Source: Rutidosis leptorrhynchoides
Lineage: Eukaryota; Streptophyta; Magnoliopsida; Asterales; Asteraceae
Direction of reading: 5' to 3'
Length of the DNA: 64,000 nucleotides
Assembly: GCF_046630445.1 (NCBI RefSeq)
Contig: NC_092338.1
Location: 145,771,501 to 145,835,500, forward strand
Part shown: positions 11,991-24,799 of the stretch, piece by piece
How positions within the stretch are numbered: the stretch's first letter is position 1
Layout of the letters: the number at the start of each line of letters is the position of its first letter
Position numbers and translations under genes: made by a program
The notes under the pieces: model-generated
The model's input: the letters and a program-made list of their open reading frames with translations, nothing else
What the model was told of the DNA's origin: nothing
Database searches by the model: none

Positions 11991-13907
11991 TTAATATATA
12001 TATATCATTATTTAAAAATGGTTATTGTTATTGTTATTATTATTATTACTATATTATCATTAAGATAATTATTAGTTTTATCGTTAATAATGTTATAGTA
12101 ACTATCATTATTAATATTAGTGTATTTAAAACAAATATTTGTAACACCTAATTATTTTGATTACTATTATTATCATTATTATGAACACGATATAAAAGAC
12201 GATTAAAAGCTATTAAACGAAACGATTAGGAAATAATGAGTAAGAGTATCATGATGAAATTAAAATATTATAAGATATTGATTTAGATAAAATTATCGTT
12301 CTTATTATTTTTATCATTACTATTATTATTAAAAGTATCGTTAGTATTAAAACTATCATTTTAACAAAAATTATCATTTTAATAGAAATGTCATTGTTAC
12401 AATAAAATATCATTATTATTATTTTAAATAGAATTATTATTTTAAAGATAATATTAAAAATTATCGTAAATATTAAAGTTATCATAATTAGAGTTATCGT
12501 TTTATCATAATGTCATCTTAATAATTATAAATATTGATATTTTTATAATAATAATTATTATTACAAAATAATACAACTTTTACTTACTATCATTATAGAT
12601 ATTATTTTATCAAATAAATATGTGATACAAACATATTTTACTACGTGTAATAACTTACTTTAATAATACCTATCATATTATCTTTATGATATTAAATGAA
12701 CCCTATAAATTTTATTACTTAATATATATAAAAGTATATTTTATTATATAAATTTAATATAAAATTTTATTTATTAATAAATAAATTATATTATTTACTC
12801 TAATAAATCTTTTAAAAATATTTAAAAATATAAAACAACGATATTTAAACTATATATTAATCTTGTATAGATTTTTGGAAATTATTTTGAGTCAAATTTA
12901 CTTTTGTTGACTTTTGCATATTAGTCTCGAGCATTAGGATTGTGGTACACTATGACTTAACCTAATTTGTTAGACAAATATTGACCAACACATAAATATA
13001 TATAATTAATTTAGGTTCGTGAATCCGAGGCCAACCTTGCACTTGTTCAATGACGTTATATGTATTTTTACTACGAAATACAGTATGGTGAGTTTCATTT
13101 ACCTTTTTACCCTTTATATTTTTGGGCTGAGAATACATGCGCAATTTTTATAAATGTTTTTACGAAATAGACACAAGTAATCAAAACTACATTATATGGT
13201 TGAATGATCGAAATCGAATATGCCCCTTTTTATTAAGTCTGGTAATCTAAGAATTAGGGAACAGACACCCTAATTGATGCGAATCCTAAAGATAGATCTA
13301 TTGGGCCTAACAAACCCCATCCAAAGTACCGGATGCTTTAGTACTTTGAAATTTATATCATGTCCGAAGGAGGATCCCGGAATGATAGGGGATATTCTTA
13401 TATGTATCTAGTTAATGTCGGTTACCAGGTGTTCACCATATGAATGATTATTTTTGTCTCTATGCATGGGACGTATATTTATGAGAACTGGAAATGAAAT
13501 TCTTGTGGTCTATTAAAATGATGGAAATAAATGATTATGATAAACTAATGAACTCACCAACCTTTTGGTTGACACTTTAAAGCATGTTTATTCTCAGGTG
13601 TTAAAGAAATCTTCCGCTGTGCATTTGCTCATTTTAAAGATATTACTTGGAGTCTTTCATAGCATATTTCGAAGAACGTTGCATTCGAATCATTGAGTTC
13701 ATCAAAGATTATTATTAAATCAATTTATTGTTGGATAGTGGATATTATGAAATGGTATGCATGCCTGTCAATTTTCGATGTAAAGAAAGATTGTCTTTTA
13801 AAAACGAATGCAATGTTTGTAAAATGTATCATATAGAGGTCAAATACCTCGCAATGTAATCAACTATTGTGAATCGTTTATAATGTATATGAACGGGTCC
13901 TTTCAGT

Positions 13908-13919
13908 TGGTATCAGAGC
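13908..13919 (+). other. Element A: primer-binding site (tRNA-iMet)
   Basis: TGGTATCAGAGC lies two bases after the LTR end and is complementary to the 3' end of plant initiator Met tRNA. The sequence after it, including a TGAGTCTGGACTTCGACC block near 13984, is shared with B, C and F and may include packaging signals. Confidence 0.9.
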
Positions 13920-14348
13920 GGTGGTCTTAGCGAACCAGGTCTGCATTAGTGTGTCTAACTGATAAGTCGATAGGATGCATTAGTGAGTCTGGACTTCGAC
14001 CGTGTCTGCATGTCAAAAGTTTTGCTTATCATTTTGTGTCGAAAATTAACTACTTATCATCCTCAGGAAATTACCTGCTTATCATTTTTAGTCTAAGACA
14101 CGTCTTGCTGCATTGATTGCATGAATAGTGTATAGACAAAAATTCATATCTTAGCATATCTGCTAAATCATATCTTATCATATCTGTTACTTTAAACTTT
14201 GCCTGACATATCCCGCAAAGTCCTCCGTAATCTACGAAATCTTTTGATATATATATATATATATATATATATGTAATTAGAATACCATCCGTTAGCCAAA
14301 ATCATTTCATATCGAAAAAAAAAAAAATCCTTTATCCAATCGTACGAA

Positions 14349-14783
14349 ATGGAATTCGTCATCAGTTCAAGTCACTCAGATTCCGAAATGGAATCCCATT
14401 CAAGCTTCGAAAGCAGTGTGACCGGAATAGATCAACCAATCAGTCATCACCTATTCTGGATGAATTGGGGATGGGTTCGTAGCCTCCTCAATCATTGGAA
14501 ACAAGAAGAAGGTGATCCCTTCCATCCACCACATTGCCCTCTTGACGAAGAACCTGAAGCACTTACCGGCGAACCTGTCCGAAACACCATTTTCTCGCTC
14601 ATTTCCAGAGTATCTCGTCACGATTATATATTACATCAAATTTTAGATTTTATTTATCCGCTCGTCCGAACCGACAATCACCCCGGTGTAATAGAAGAAG
14701 TCAACGAGCTTCGCGCTCGGGTAGTGGCTTTGGAAAATATGGTGCAGAGATTACAAACACCAGCAGCAGCATCAGCAGCATAA
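14349..14783 (+). CDS. Leader protein of element A, 144 aa, unknown function
   Basis: An ATG frame about 430 bases after the primer site, in the element sense direction. The predicted protein starts with a Ser/Glu-rich acidic stretch (residues 1-25). A Trp-rich hydrophobic segment follows (about 36-52), then a Pro-rich part, then a helical, heptad-like C-terminal region (about 112-138) ending in an Ala tail. No zinc knuckle, protease or polymerase motif is present, and I do not recognise a family. Decayed versions in C (1204-1665) and B (6807-7269) keep much of the same frame, which argues for past coding. It could be a Gag-like or RNA-binding accessory protein of the non-autonomous family, but that is a guess. 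The ATG is retained only in A. Confidence 0.6.
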   Translation: MEFVISSSHSDSEMESHSSFESSVTGIDQPISHHLFWMNWGWVRSLLNHWKQEEGDPFHPPHCPLDEEPEALTGEPVRNTIFSLISRVSRHDYILHQILDFIYPLVRTDNHPGVIEEVNELRARVVALENMVQRLQTPAAASAA

Positions 14784-17700
14784 CCAGTACCACCATCATC
14801 AACGTCAGTAGTACCATTACCACCTCCAACCATAACCGCGTCGTAAACCTCAACTTCACAATCTGTCCCACGAGCATCAACGTCATACGCACCATAGATA
14901 CCAAGGAGTAACAACAACAATAACTGACGAAGTATTAATTCATAACTTCATTGGAGAAACATTCTGCGGCGATTATGTAATCTCTAAAGTCTTAGAGATT
15001 ATCTAATCTAGCCCTAACCATAAATCAGTTAAGCGAACCAATATGATAGAAGGAAGAGTAGAAACCCTGACAAAAATGGTGTGTGATTAACAAGCTAAAC
15101 TTGCTTTACCAACAGCATCAACAGTACCGTCAGCGTTACCAGCATCGTTAGTACAGTCAACATCCGAATCAACAACACAGATAACATCACAAACTCCGTC
15201 AGTTCAAGAATCACTGTGGACATCATTACGAATCAATAACGTGTATATTGTATCAACGAGTTATGAAGAATTAACTCATTCCCTCTCAAGAAATTATATG
15301 TATATTATATATATATATATATTTTGAAATAAATCTTTCCATGCTAAACTATTGTGTGTGAATCTTAACTACTCGGTTAATTCATATTACAAATATGCAA
15401 TAATGTACGTCCTTCGGCCGCAACTTAACCAGCGTTAACTACAATCTCTGTCGCAATTCAACAAATTCCGATTCATAATAAATCAAGTATATATTTGATT
15501 TTACACTTTCATCATCGATGTACCTGAAACTTTTCAGATAACATCATTCGTACTTTGCGAAATTCACAAGAATTCCACGAACCGAACATCATACATCAAC
15601 AAATAACGAAGTATTGATTCATAATTTCAATGTCATTAAAGAAATACTGCGTAAAAGTTATGTACTTTTTAAAGACTTTAGGGATTATTAAATTCTAGTT
15701 TCAACCGTAAATCAAATGAGTTTAATTTAACACTAACTCATTAAATCTATGTTACATCTGACGAAAATATACATATATATATATTTTCATAAAGACTGTA
15801 ATAAAATTCCTTTTTACAAAATATTAATTGTGAAATTTTTTTTTAACGGGTAGGTAATACCCGAGAGATATATAAATTCACAATTAATATGTTACATTCT
15901 TCGAATCTGATTCAGCAAATTATCCATTTTACTCCCTACTTTCACAACAATATACATTCTTTTATAGAAATCAAAACAACCATACTCATTCAAAATTTAA
16001 TTACATATTCTGATTTTGAAATCTCAAAATTCAACTCGAGATATGACCAAAATCATCACTCTTAGATCCTTACATCTTTCACAAGCTATATTTTGACTTC
16101 AAAACTGTGTTAGAACATCAAATGTATGTTAACGATTACAATCTGTGTTCAAACCCTTCGAAAATTTCTGAAGACACTTCGAATGATGAGCAATCGAGAT
16201 GATGATCCAATCACATGTTACCTACAGTTATGTACCTGAAAAACTCTTGAAACCAAAGTAAAAGTTTAAACAACGTATCCGCGTTAGATTCTTTGGCATT
16301 TATTAGCAAAAATAACTTTGCGACTCCTATTCAAAGTAGCCAGTTTTGTCACAGCTCCAGCAAGTCAACTTCGACTTTTCAGTCAGACTAACCTTATTAT
16401 AACCTTGAGATATACACCATCGTTACCAGGGAACCTTTTACATTCCACCACATTATTAGCAGATGTACCAACAACTTCATTACCCTTTGACTTTAGCCTC
16501 TCCAAAAAGTCATTATAATTATTTATTGAAACCCCATCATTTACTCATTCGCATCTTGTAATGAGAATTGCCATACGAATCATTGGGAATTAGCAATCAG
16601 TATTTTGAAATCTCGCAGCATGTCTACGCCAACAGTTATATGTGTATATATAACGTCTATCTTCTGGACTTAATTTGAATGTGAAGTTTCTGAAAAACAC
16701 TCCGAACTAAGAATTGGTTCTCCGAAAATGGAAAAAATGCTGATGAAGCTGCAAAAACTAAAAACGACTTTAAACGGTAAAAGCTGAATGATAATGATGA
16801 AGTGTGCTGGCAAAGCGCAGAAAAAGAGAAGTTTTGGAACTGGAAAACGGATTGAGCAAAGTAGGAAGGAGGCTTTGGACAAATTACAAAGACTGAACCT
16901 GACTTCAAAGGATCCAAATGATTCAGTACCTGCTGAAGTCATTAACGAATACCTTGCTCCTGACTCTAAACCCCTGCGGACAATATTTTTCATCATCCTC
17001 TGATATTAGAAATTCTAAAATATCATCATATCTTTCATTATAAATATCCTCCATATTTCTGAAGATATTTTCTTAATTTTTCTTATTTAAAATCATTTAC
17101 CTCTTTGCGCTATCTGTATTACAACATAAAAGAAACTATTTTAGTTTCTAAATTCTGAAACATTCAAGTTTAAAATAGGAATATTTTGAAGTAGTGTTGG
17201 GAACTGAAGCATGAATTAGTATAATATAATGACACTTGATCAACGTGATTATATTACAGTAAGTCATGCTGAGTTTCTAAATGGAACGTGATGATTCACA
17301 GATCATAATATCATCATGTGCCATGTTATACGACTCTTGTATTCTATTTAACCTCTAAAATATCAAGAAAATATTTCTTGATGATTCGGCCTTTTCCAAG
17401 GTATTCTAGTAATTTGACAAGTCAAGATCGTGCCATCACAATTTCCTTCCTAGAACATTAACAATGTTCATTCTGAAATTCATATCTGTGAATTCTGGAC
17501 CATTACAAGCGGTGCTTAATCGCAAGAAGAAGAAACAAAAGGACAAAACTCCGAAATAAAAATTGGGGTATAAATTGCAGCAAATAAAAGAGAGCATTAA
17601 CTGTTAATGATAATGATTATAGAAGACAGAAGCAGAGACTTTGAAATATAAGGGAACATATAAAGCCCAACGATAAATCAGAAATTATAAACCATATATA

Positions 17701-17905
17701 TCGATGCATATAGCAATATAAAGACACGGGAGAACTAGAAACACTATAAACTCAAGAGTATAGTAGAAGTAAATAGATTCTTCCGGCAGTAGATGAAAAA
17801 GAAGAATGACCGATATGAAAGTTAGAAGTATATCGAGAATCAGAACTGGATGGAGCATATTTATGAATACTTTAAAATATGAGTTGAGGGGGAAAGAATA
17901 GAAGG
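14784..17905 (+). other. Element A: internal region, mostly non-coding
   Basis: No long frame in the sense direction and no retroelement domain. It contains the motif AACGGGTAGGTAATACCCGA (15845-15864) and a segment (about 16200-17170) shared with C, B and E. A 71-codon plus frame at 16788-17003 reads plausibly as protein but is not kept in the relatives, so I do not call it a gene. Confidence 0.6.
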
Positions 17906-18532
17906 TGATGAAACATGACTAGGAACTTAGAAATCAACAGATTTAACTCACACAATGGCGAAATAAGTGAATCAAACCCTCTAGTGAGTAGGTTAATTTT
18001 TTTTTGATTAATTTAGTCAAACCACAACTAAATCAAGTGTGATTAGATCAACACCTAGAGCTATTATTCACCACCTGGGTGATTTGGACTGAGAGAAAAT
18101 TGGAGGAGCTCACTAGATCTGAGTGTGTGTAACAAATGAGAGGCTTAACCTAAAATTGAAGAACATAAGACTTTATATACCCCTATTGTTGACTCACCCA
18201 TACGATTCATTCATCACACGTACGAGTTGGCTTCATCAGCCGTACGGGTGATCACTCACTCGTGTCTTCTCATTTAGGTTGTAATTGTGACTTAGCTCAG
18301 CATCAGCCATACGTACGAGCTTGTCAGCTGTACTAGTGAGGTTTCACTCATACGTCTGACTAAGTCTAACATAGTCAAACATCTAAATCTCGTTCCTGCA
18401 GTTCCTGTAACCACATACAAACACGTATAGGATAATAACGAGCAATCATGGTGGCCTGTAAACTGTTGTACCTGCAATGGATATGGGTAGATGTCTAGGG
18501 ACTTGCATAAAATGCATCAACAGAAGGTGTGA
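17906..18532 (-). mobile_element. Solo LTR H inside element A
   Basis: On the minus strand this 627-bp unit starts TGTTGATGCA and ends TTTCATCA. It is flanked by a 5-bp TSD GAAGG at 17901-17905 and 18533-18537. It has a TATA-like GTATATAAAG on the minus strand and several CGTACG-type motifs. The ends and size fit a solo LTR, perhaps of a Ty1/copia element, but class is not proven. The same insertion with the same target site is present in element E (52021-52636). An alternative reading is an 8-bp TSD with a DNA transposon, but no terminal inverted repeat is evident. Confidence 0.65.
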
Positions 18533-18537
18533 GTTGT

Positions 18538-18912
18538 AAGGAAACGAAGGAGGTGAATTTATAAGAAAATCTCTGACAGAACAATTAAAATGGACGATCG
18601 CATTTAAAGCGGATCCTAATTCCCTTGATTACCGGAGAGTCAAATCTTATTAAGAAGATTTTCTTCAAATCCCTTGAAATCTGGGAATCAATCATATCTA
18701 CGTCAAATGATAAGATGAATCTACACTTACTCATTTCACTCTTCTATGTTAGCTTCATTCGTACTCTTCATATAAATGGATTGTTTATCCAAATTATTCG
18801 CTGATGATAAAACTCTAATTTTCAGCCCGTATGCATCATAAAAACATACTTATTATCATTCAGGACCTTTCCACTCAAATTTCGGGACGAAATTTCTTTA
18901 ACGGGTAGGTAC
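18538..18912 (+). other. Element A: 3' end of internal region with polypurine junction
   Basis: It ends with the hairpin AAATTTCGGGACGAAATTT (18877-18895) and TTTAACGGGTAGGTAC abutting the 3' LTR. This is the plus-strand priming region. No coding sequence is seen. Confidence 0.7.
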
Positions 18913-20526
18913 TGTGACAACCCGGAAATTTCCAACCAAATTTAAACTTTAATCTTTATATGTTTCCGACACGATAAGCAATATTTGTTAAGTTAAATTT
19001 CAAGAATTTTAAACTATGTTCATACATTCATTCAACCTTAACCAAGTTCCAACGATTCACGAACCATTAAACGAATATGATTATATATGTATATGTGTAA
19101 CTTGAAACGTAAACAAAATATTAGATTAAATAATTTATATGATTGTATCTGTTTCAAAATGTTTATCAATGGAATTAGAAGATAAGATCAAATGATTGAA
19201 TTATCAGATATATTGAATTATGATTACAAGTCTCTGTTGAAAGGCCCACGTGGATTTGAGAAATCTTTCCATTTTAATAATATTCGGAAAATGGTAAAGT
19301 GATTTATAAATAAGAACAAATTGTCAATCATTGAGAACTAGACAAAGGATAGTGGAAGATTGAATCTCATAAAGACTCGATTGATCTATTTAGTTTTAAA
19401 CGTACAAAAACGTTTTCAGTTTAAAAAGAACTTTATTATTAAAACGTATATAACTTTTATAAATATCTAGAACCACTTTTGACAACTCATTACTTAACTA
19501 GTATGATAAAGATAATGATATTTATATTTTATTTTATATATATAACGATTTAAATTAATATTATATATATTTATACGCGTATTATACGTACATAGTTTTA
19601 TACTTTTACTATACTTAAACTTTACCTTTACTTTATTTTTACTTTACTTTAACTTTAATAATTCATACTTTAATAATTCACTTTAATAATTCATACTTTA
19701 ATAATTCACTTTAATAATTCATACTTTAATAATTCACTTTAATAATTCAAAAATCTATTATAAATAGAATTCAATAGGTTTCATTATTTCATAGAAACTT
19801 GAAAATATTTTTCTCTAAACTCTCTCAATCGATTTACATATATATATTTACTCCGTATTATTTCAAGATATTATTAGTATACATAAAATATTACGACGGA
19901 GTGCTGTCCGAGTGATTTTGAAATTGTTTTTCGAGTGGGATAGGATTAAGGAAATTATGGGTTATAGCTATGGAGGTGATTGAGTATGGTTCATGGGTAT
20001 GCTCGTGAGGTCAATATATTGTTTATCATTTCCGTTGCGTCTACGTACCTTTCCTGCAATATTGAATCTCAATATTGATACGTGAGTACTCATAATTTAA
20101 CTTTTACATACTAATAGTGTATCCCTGACTAGTGCTCGAGTATTTAGGATTATGCATGCTTGTACTTTTAATATTGCCCTTAGACAGGTTAGGTTGAATG
20201 TTGAATTAGTTACACTTGCGGTTGAGATAAGGTATAAGATATGCATGTCCTTGGAAAGCTAGCGAAAAATTAAGAACTTTTCCTTTAGATATCGAATGGT
20301 TTCGATGAACAGATTAGAAGTTATAATCAATTGAATTTTCGATATTTTTATTAAAAATGATTATTATTATCGTCGTTTTTATCGTCGTTCTAGTTTTATC
20401 TTATTATTATGATTATTATTATCTTTATCAATAAAAGGGATTTATCATTAAAAATTGTTATTTTTTTATTATTACTATCGTTATTATCGTTAAAGTTATA
20501 ATTAGTATTATTATTATTATTATCCA

Positions 20527-20587
<61 letters not shown>

Positions 20588-22506
20588 TCGTTATTAATAT
20601 ATATATCATTATTTAAAAATGGTTATTGTTATTGTTATTATTATTATTACTATATTATCATTAAGATAATTATTAGTATTATCGTTAATAATGTTATAGT
20701 AACTATCATTATTAATATTAGTGTATTTAAAACAAATATTTGTAACACCTAATTATTTTGATTACTATTATTATCATTATTATGAACACGATATAAAAGA
20801 CAATTAAAAGCTACTAAATGAAACGATTAGGAAATAATGAGTAAGAGTATCATGATAAAATTAAAATATTATAAGATATTGATTTAGATAAAATTATCGT
20901 TCTTATTATTTTTATCATTACTATTATTATTAAAAGTATCGTTAGTATTAAAACTATCATTTTAACAAAAATTATCATTTTAATAGAAATGTCATTGTTA
21001 CTATAAAATATCATTATTATTATTTTAAATAGAATTATTATTTTAAAGATAATATTAAAAATTATCGTAAATATTAAATTTATCATAATTAGAATTATCG
21101 TTTTATCATAATGTCATCTTAGTAATTATAAATATTGATATTTTTATAATAATAATTATTATTACAAAATAATACAACTTTTACTTACTATCATTATAGA
21201 TATTATTTTATCAAATAAATATGTGATACAAACATATTTTACTACGTGTAATAACTTACTTTAATAATACCTATCATATTATCTTTATGATATTAAATGA
21301 ACCCTATAAATTTTATTACTTAATATATATAAAAGTATATTTTATTATATAAATTTAATATAAAATTTTATTTATTAATAAATAAATTATATTATTTACT
21401 CTAATAAATCTTTTAAAAATATTTAAAAATATAAAACGACGATATTTAAACTATATATTAATCTTGTATAGATTTTTGGAAATTATTTTGAGTCAAATTT
21501 ACTTTTGTTGACTTTTGCATATTAGTCTCGAGCATTAGGATTGTGGTACACTATGACTTAACCTAATTTGTTAGACAAATATTGACCAACACATAAATAT
21601 ATATAATTAATTTAGGTTCGTGAATCCGAGGCCAACCTTGCACTTGTTCAATGACGTTATATGTATTTTTACTACGAAATACAGTATGGTGAGTTTCATT
21701 TACCTTTTTACCCTTTATATTTTTAGGCTGAGAATACATGCGCAATTTTTATAAATGTTTTTACGAAATAGACACAAGTAATCAAAACTACATTATATGG
21801 TTGAATGATCGAAATCGAATATGCCCCTTTTTATTAAGTCTGGTAATCTAAGAATTAGGGAACAGACACCCTAATTGACGCGAATCCTAAAGATAGATCT
21901 ATTGGGCCTAACAAACCCCATCCAAAGTACCGGATGCTTTAGTACTTCGAAATTTATATCATGTCCGAAGGAGGATCCCAGAATGATAGGAGATATTCTT
22001 ATATGTATCTAGTTAATGTCGGTTACCAGGTGTTCACCATATGAATGATTATTTTTGTCTCTATGCATGGGACGTATATTTATGAGAACTGGAAATGAAA
22101 TTCTTGTGGTCTATTAAAATGATGGAAATAAATGATTATGATAAACTAATGAACTCACCAACCTTTTGGTTGACACTTTAAAGCATGTTTATTCTCAGGT
22201 GTTAAAGAAATCTTCCGCTGTGCATTTGCTCATTTTAAAGATATTACTTGGAGTCTTTCATAGCATATTTCGAAGAACGTTGCATTCGAGTCATTGAGTT
22301 CATCAAAGATTATTATTAAATCAATTTATAGTTGGATAGTGGATATTATGAAATGGTATGCATGCCTGTCAATTTTCGATGTAAAGAAAGATTGTCTTTT
22401 AAAAACGAATGCAATGTTTGTAAAATGTATCATATAGAAATCAAATACCTCGCAATGTAATCAACTATTGTGAATCGTTTATAATGTATATGAACGGGTC
22501 CTTTCA
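18913..22506 (+). repeat. Element A: 3' LTR
   Basis: Sister of 10290-13905 with scattered substitutions and one fewer 28-bp unit. It ends TTTCA followed by the TSD CATAC. The conserved hairpin is at 22159-22172 and the TATA box at 19759-19766. Confidence 0.9.
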
Positions 22507-23223
22507 CATACCATTTCATAATACATCCAACTATAATTGACTTAATAATAATCTTGATGAACTCAACGACTCGAATGAAATGTCTTTTGAAATATGTCAT
22601 GAATGACTCCAAGTAATATCTCTAAAATGAGCAAATGCACAACGGAAGATTTCTTTCATACCTGAGAATAAACATGCTTTAATGTGTCAACCAAAAGGTT
22701 GGTGAGTTCATTAGTTTATTATAATCGATCATTTCCATAGTTTTAATAGACCACAAGATTTTCATTTCCATTTCTCATAAATATACGTCCCATGCATAGA
22801 AACAAAAATCATTCATATGGATTGAACACCTGATAATCGACATTAACAAGATGCATATAAGAATATCCCCTATCATTCCGGGACATCCATCGGACATGAT
22901 AAAACAACATCGAAGTACTAAAGCATCCGCTATAACGGATGGGGTTTGTTAGGCCCAATAGATCTATCTTTAGGATTCGCGTCAATTAGTAGATCGGTTT
23001 ACTAATTCTTAGGCTACCAAGCAAAAGGGGCATATTCGGCTTCAATCATTCAACCATATAATGTAGTTTCGATTACTTGTGTCTATTTCGTAAAACATTT
23101 ATAAAAGCGCATGTATTCTCAGTCCCAAAAATATATATTGCAAAAGCATTTAAAAAGGGAGTAATGAAACTAACGATACGATATTTTGTAATAAAAATAT
23201 GCATTCGACGAAACTAAACACAC

Positions 23224-23295
<72 letters not shown>

Positions 23296-23857
23296 TTATT
23301 AGTTATATAATTTTTATATTAATAACCTACATGTTTCATATATTCATTTTGTATATAAAATATTAATTTTTGTTAAGTTATATGTATTAAATATATCATT
23401 TTTATATTAATAATAATAGTTATAATGATACTAAAATAATATTAACAGTGGTAAAAAAATGATTATAATACTTGATAGTTATTAATAAGATAATAATGTT
23501 AGTAATTCTATTAATCATACTAATAAGGATAATGGTATTAATATACTATTTATATTCAGCTTGTAATTAAGTTTACTATTTATTATAATGTCTTTTAACT
23601 ATATAATTTTATTGTATCCTTATTATTTATTAATTATATATATTTATTACAATATTACATATGTATAGATTTCATTTATATTTACATATTTATTTATACA
23701 TCGATGTTCGTGAATCGTCGGGAATAGTCAAAGGTATAAATGAATCTATGTAAATAGTTCAAAAATTTGTAAACTCAGTTTAACAGACTTTGCTTATCAA
23801 GTTGAAATCATATAAAGATTAAGTTTAAATTTGATCGGAAATTTCCGAGTCGTCACA
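22507..23857 (-). repeat. Element B: right LTR (inverted), second part
   Basis: Continues the inverted B LTR after element A and ends, on the plus strand, in GTCGTCACA, the reverse complement of an LTR start. It is followed by GAAGG, matching the TSD left of 4829. An AT run is at about 23227-23292. The hairpin, reversed, is at 22688-22701. Confidence 0.85.
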
Positions 23858-24622
23858 GAAGGCTCAGTAGTATAAGACTTCTGAGTTCTTGCTGTTTATA
23901 ATGTGAGTGGGACTATATGATATTGTTATATGTATGTAGTAGCGGGTTATGCTATTGTTGTCCTGCTATGTTTGACCTGATTTGATAGTATATAATACAC
24001 TATGTTATTTGTGGTGATGGTGTACACATTAGTATTGTCAGCTTTGAATTGTGAAGCTTGACAACCGGCTATGAATTGTGAAGCTGGGTGGAGGTCAACC
24101 CCGAATTGTGAGATTGGGTTCAAGTGTTACTATGCGTGTAGTATAGTATTGAATAACGTATCCCCTACGTTCAAATTACTATATGAAGGAGACAGTATCA
24201 GGAACTAACAGTAAACTCTAGCCTGATCAGCTAGTAGTTAATGGCCCATACAAGCCGCTGTTCCTCTATTATTGTGTTGCTTGTTTATTTACTATTATGA
24301 AATTGTGCTTATCTTGATGCTAGATACCTATGACTGTTAGGATAATTCCATTCACTTAGCTTTATGCTAATCTCCCACAGTTCCTCCCTGCAGGTTAAGC
24401 TTTGCATGCTATAGTTTTGGGAGTGGTTGCTTTTGGAAGTGTTTGACAAGTTTACTCTGATGTCTATATTTTGATACTTATATGTGTGTAAAAGCTTTTT
24501 GGTTAACGTAACACCTAGATAAATGTAATAACTATGGTTTAGTTAATCACTAAGTATGGTTTGTAAATATTAATATGATATGTTTCCATTGTGTTTAAAA
24601 AAAATATATATACGGTGTTACA
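23858..24622 (+). repeat. Element D: 5' LTR, second part
   Basis: Continues the D LTR after B (the first five bases are the TSD copy) and ends GGTGTTACA directly before a primer site. Total LTR length without B is about 1.76 kb. The region 24040-24125 contains a short AATTGTGAAGCTTG-type repeat. No coding sequence is seen. Confidence 0.7.
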
Positions 24623-24625
24623 AGT

Positions 24626-24637
24626 TGGTATCAGAGC
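24626..24637 (+). other. Element D: primer-binding site (tRNA-iMet)
   Basis: TGGTATCAGAGC lies a few bases after the LTR end and is complementary to the initiator Met tRNA 3' end. It fixes the orientation and LTR boundary of D. Confidence 0.85.
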
Positions 24638-24799
24638 GTAGGTTTGGCAACGTGTACACATGGATGTCATGTTCCCAAACCTTGCTCATGTTATGTCAAA
24701 CACATCCGTGGGGTAGCGTTAAGTGAGTGTGGAGGTTGTATGTTAGTCTTAGGTACTAACAAGTTATCCACTAAGCTTTGGTGAGATGATGTGCAGTAC

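Larger units (their letters stand above)
10290..13905 (+). repeat. Element A: 5' LTR
   Basis: The U3 side (to about 11160) holds a 28-bp tandem repeat and then a TATA box. A long low-complexity TAT/ATT-rich zone follows (about 11750-12860). The last kilobase, from about 13080, is closely similar to the LTR ends of F, B, C, E and G. The hairpin CAACCTTTTGGTTG lies at 13558-13571. ORFs in the ATT-rich zone are simple-sequence artefacts. Confidence 0.9.
10290..22506 (+). mobile_element. Element A: non-autonomous LTR retrotransposon, complete
   Basis: The LTRs at 10290-13905 (3616 bp) and 18913-22506 (3594 bp) start TGTGACAACC and end CCTTTCA. A 5-bp TSD CATAC flanks the element at 10285-10289 and 22507-22511. 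The internal region (about 5.0 kb) has a Met-tRNA primer site at 13908-13919, one small reading frame, a nested solo LTR and a polypurine region, but no gag, protease, reverse transcriptase or integrase. LTR differences by eye are around one percent plus a repeat-copy change, so the insertion is fairly recent. It needs proteins from another element, plausibly one like F. Confidence 0.9.
4829..23857 (+). mobile_element. Element B: non-autonomous LTR element with LTRs in inverted orientation
   Basis: The left LTR (4829-6375) is forward. The internal region runs 6376-10139. The right LTR lies in reverse complement (10140-10289 plus 22507-23857) and is split by element A. The whole unit is bounded by GAAGG at 4824-4828 and 23858-23862. 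The two LTRs are clear sisters: the first 70 bases of the left one match the reverse complement of the right end except near the very tip. Without A the unit is about 6.8 kb. No gag-pol is present. Both outer ends are therefore U3 ends, which a normal LTR retrotransposon does not have. Confidence 0.75.

Noticed and set aside
11814..12485. Leu/Ile-rich frames resembling membrane proteins (also 20850-21086, 49139-49673)
   Set aside because: They follow ATT-rich simple sequence inside LTRs of A and E and have no start context or family features.
17901..18537. GAAGG flanks both solo LTR H in A and element B
   Set aside because: The two duplications flank different insertions with different ends; a shared 5-mer is compatible with chance.
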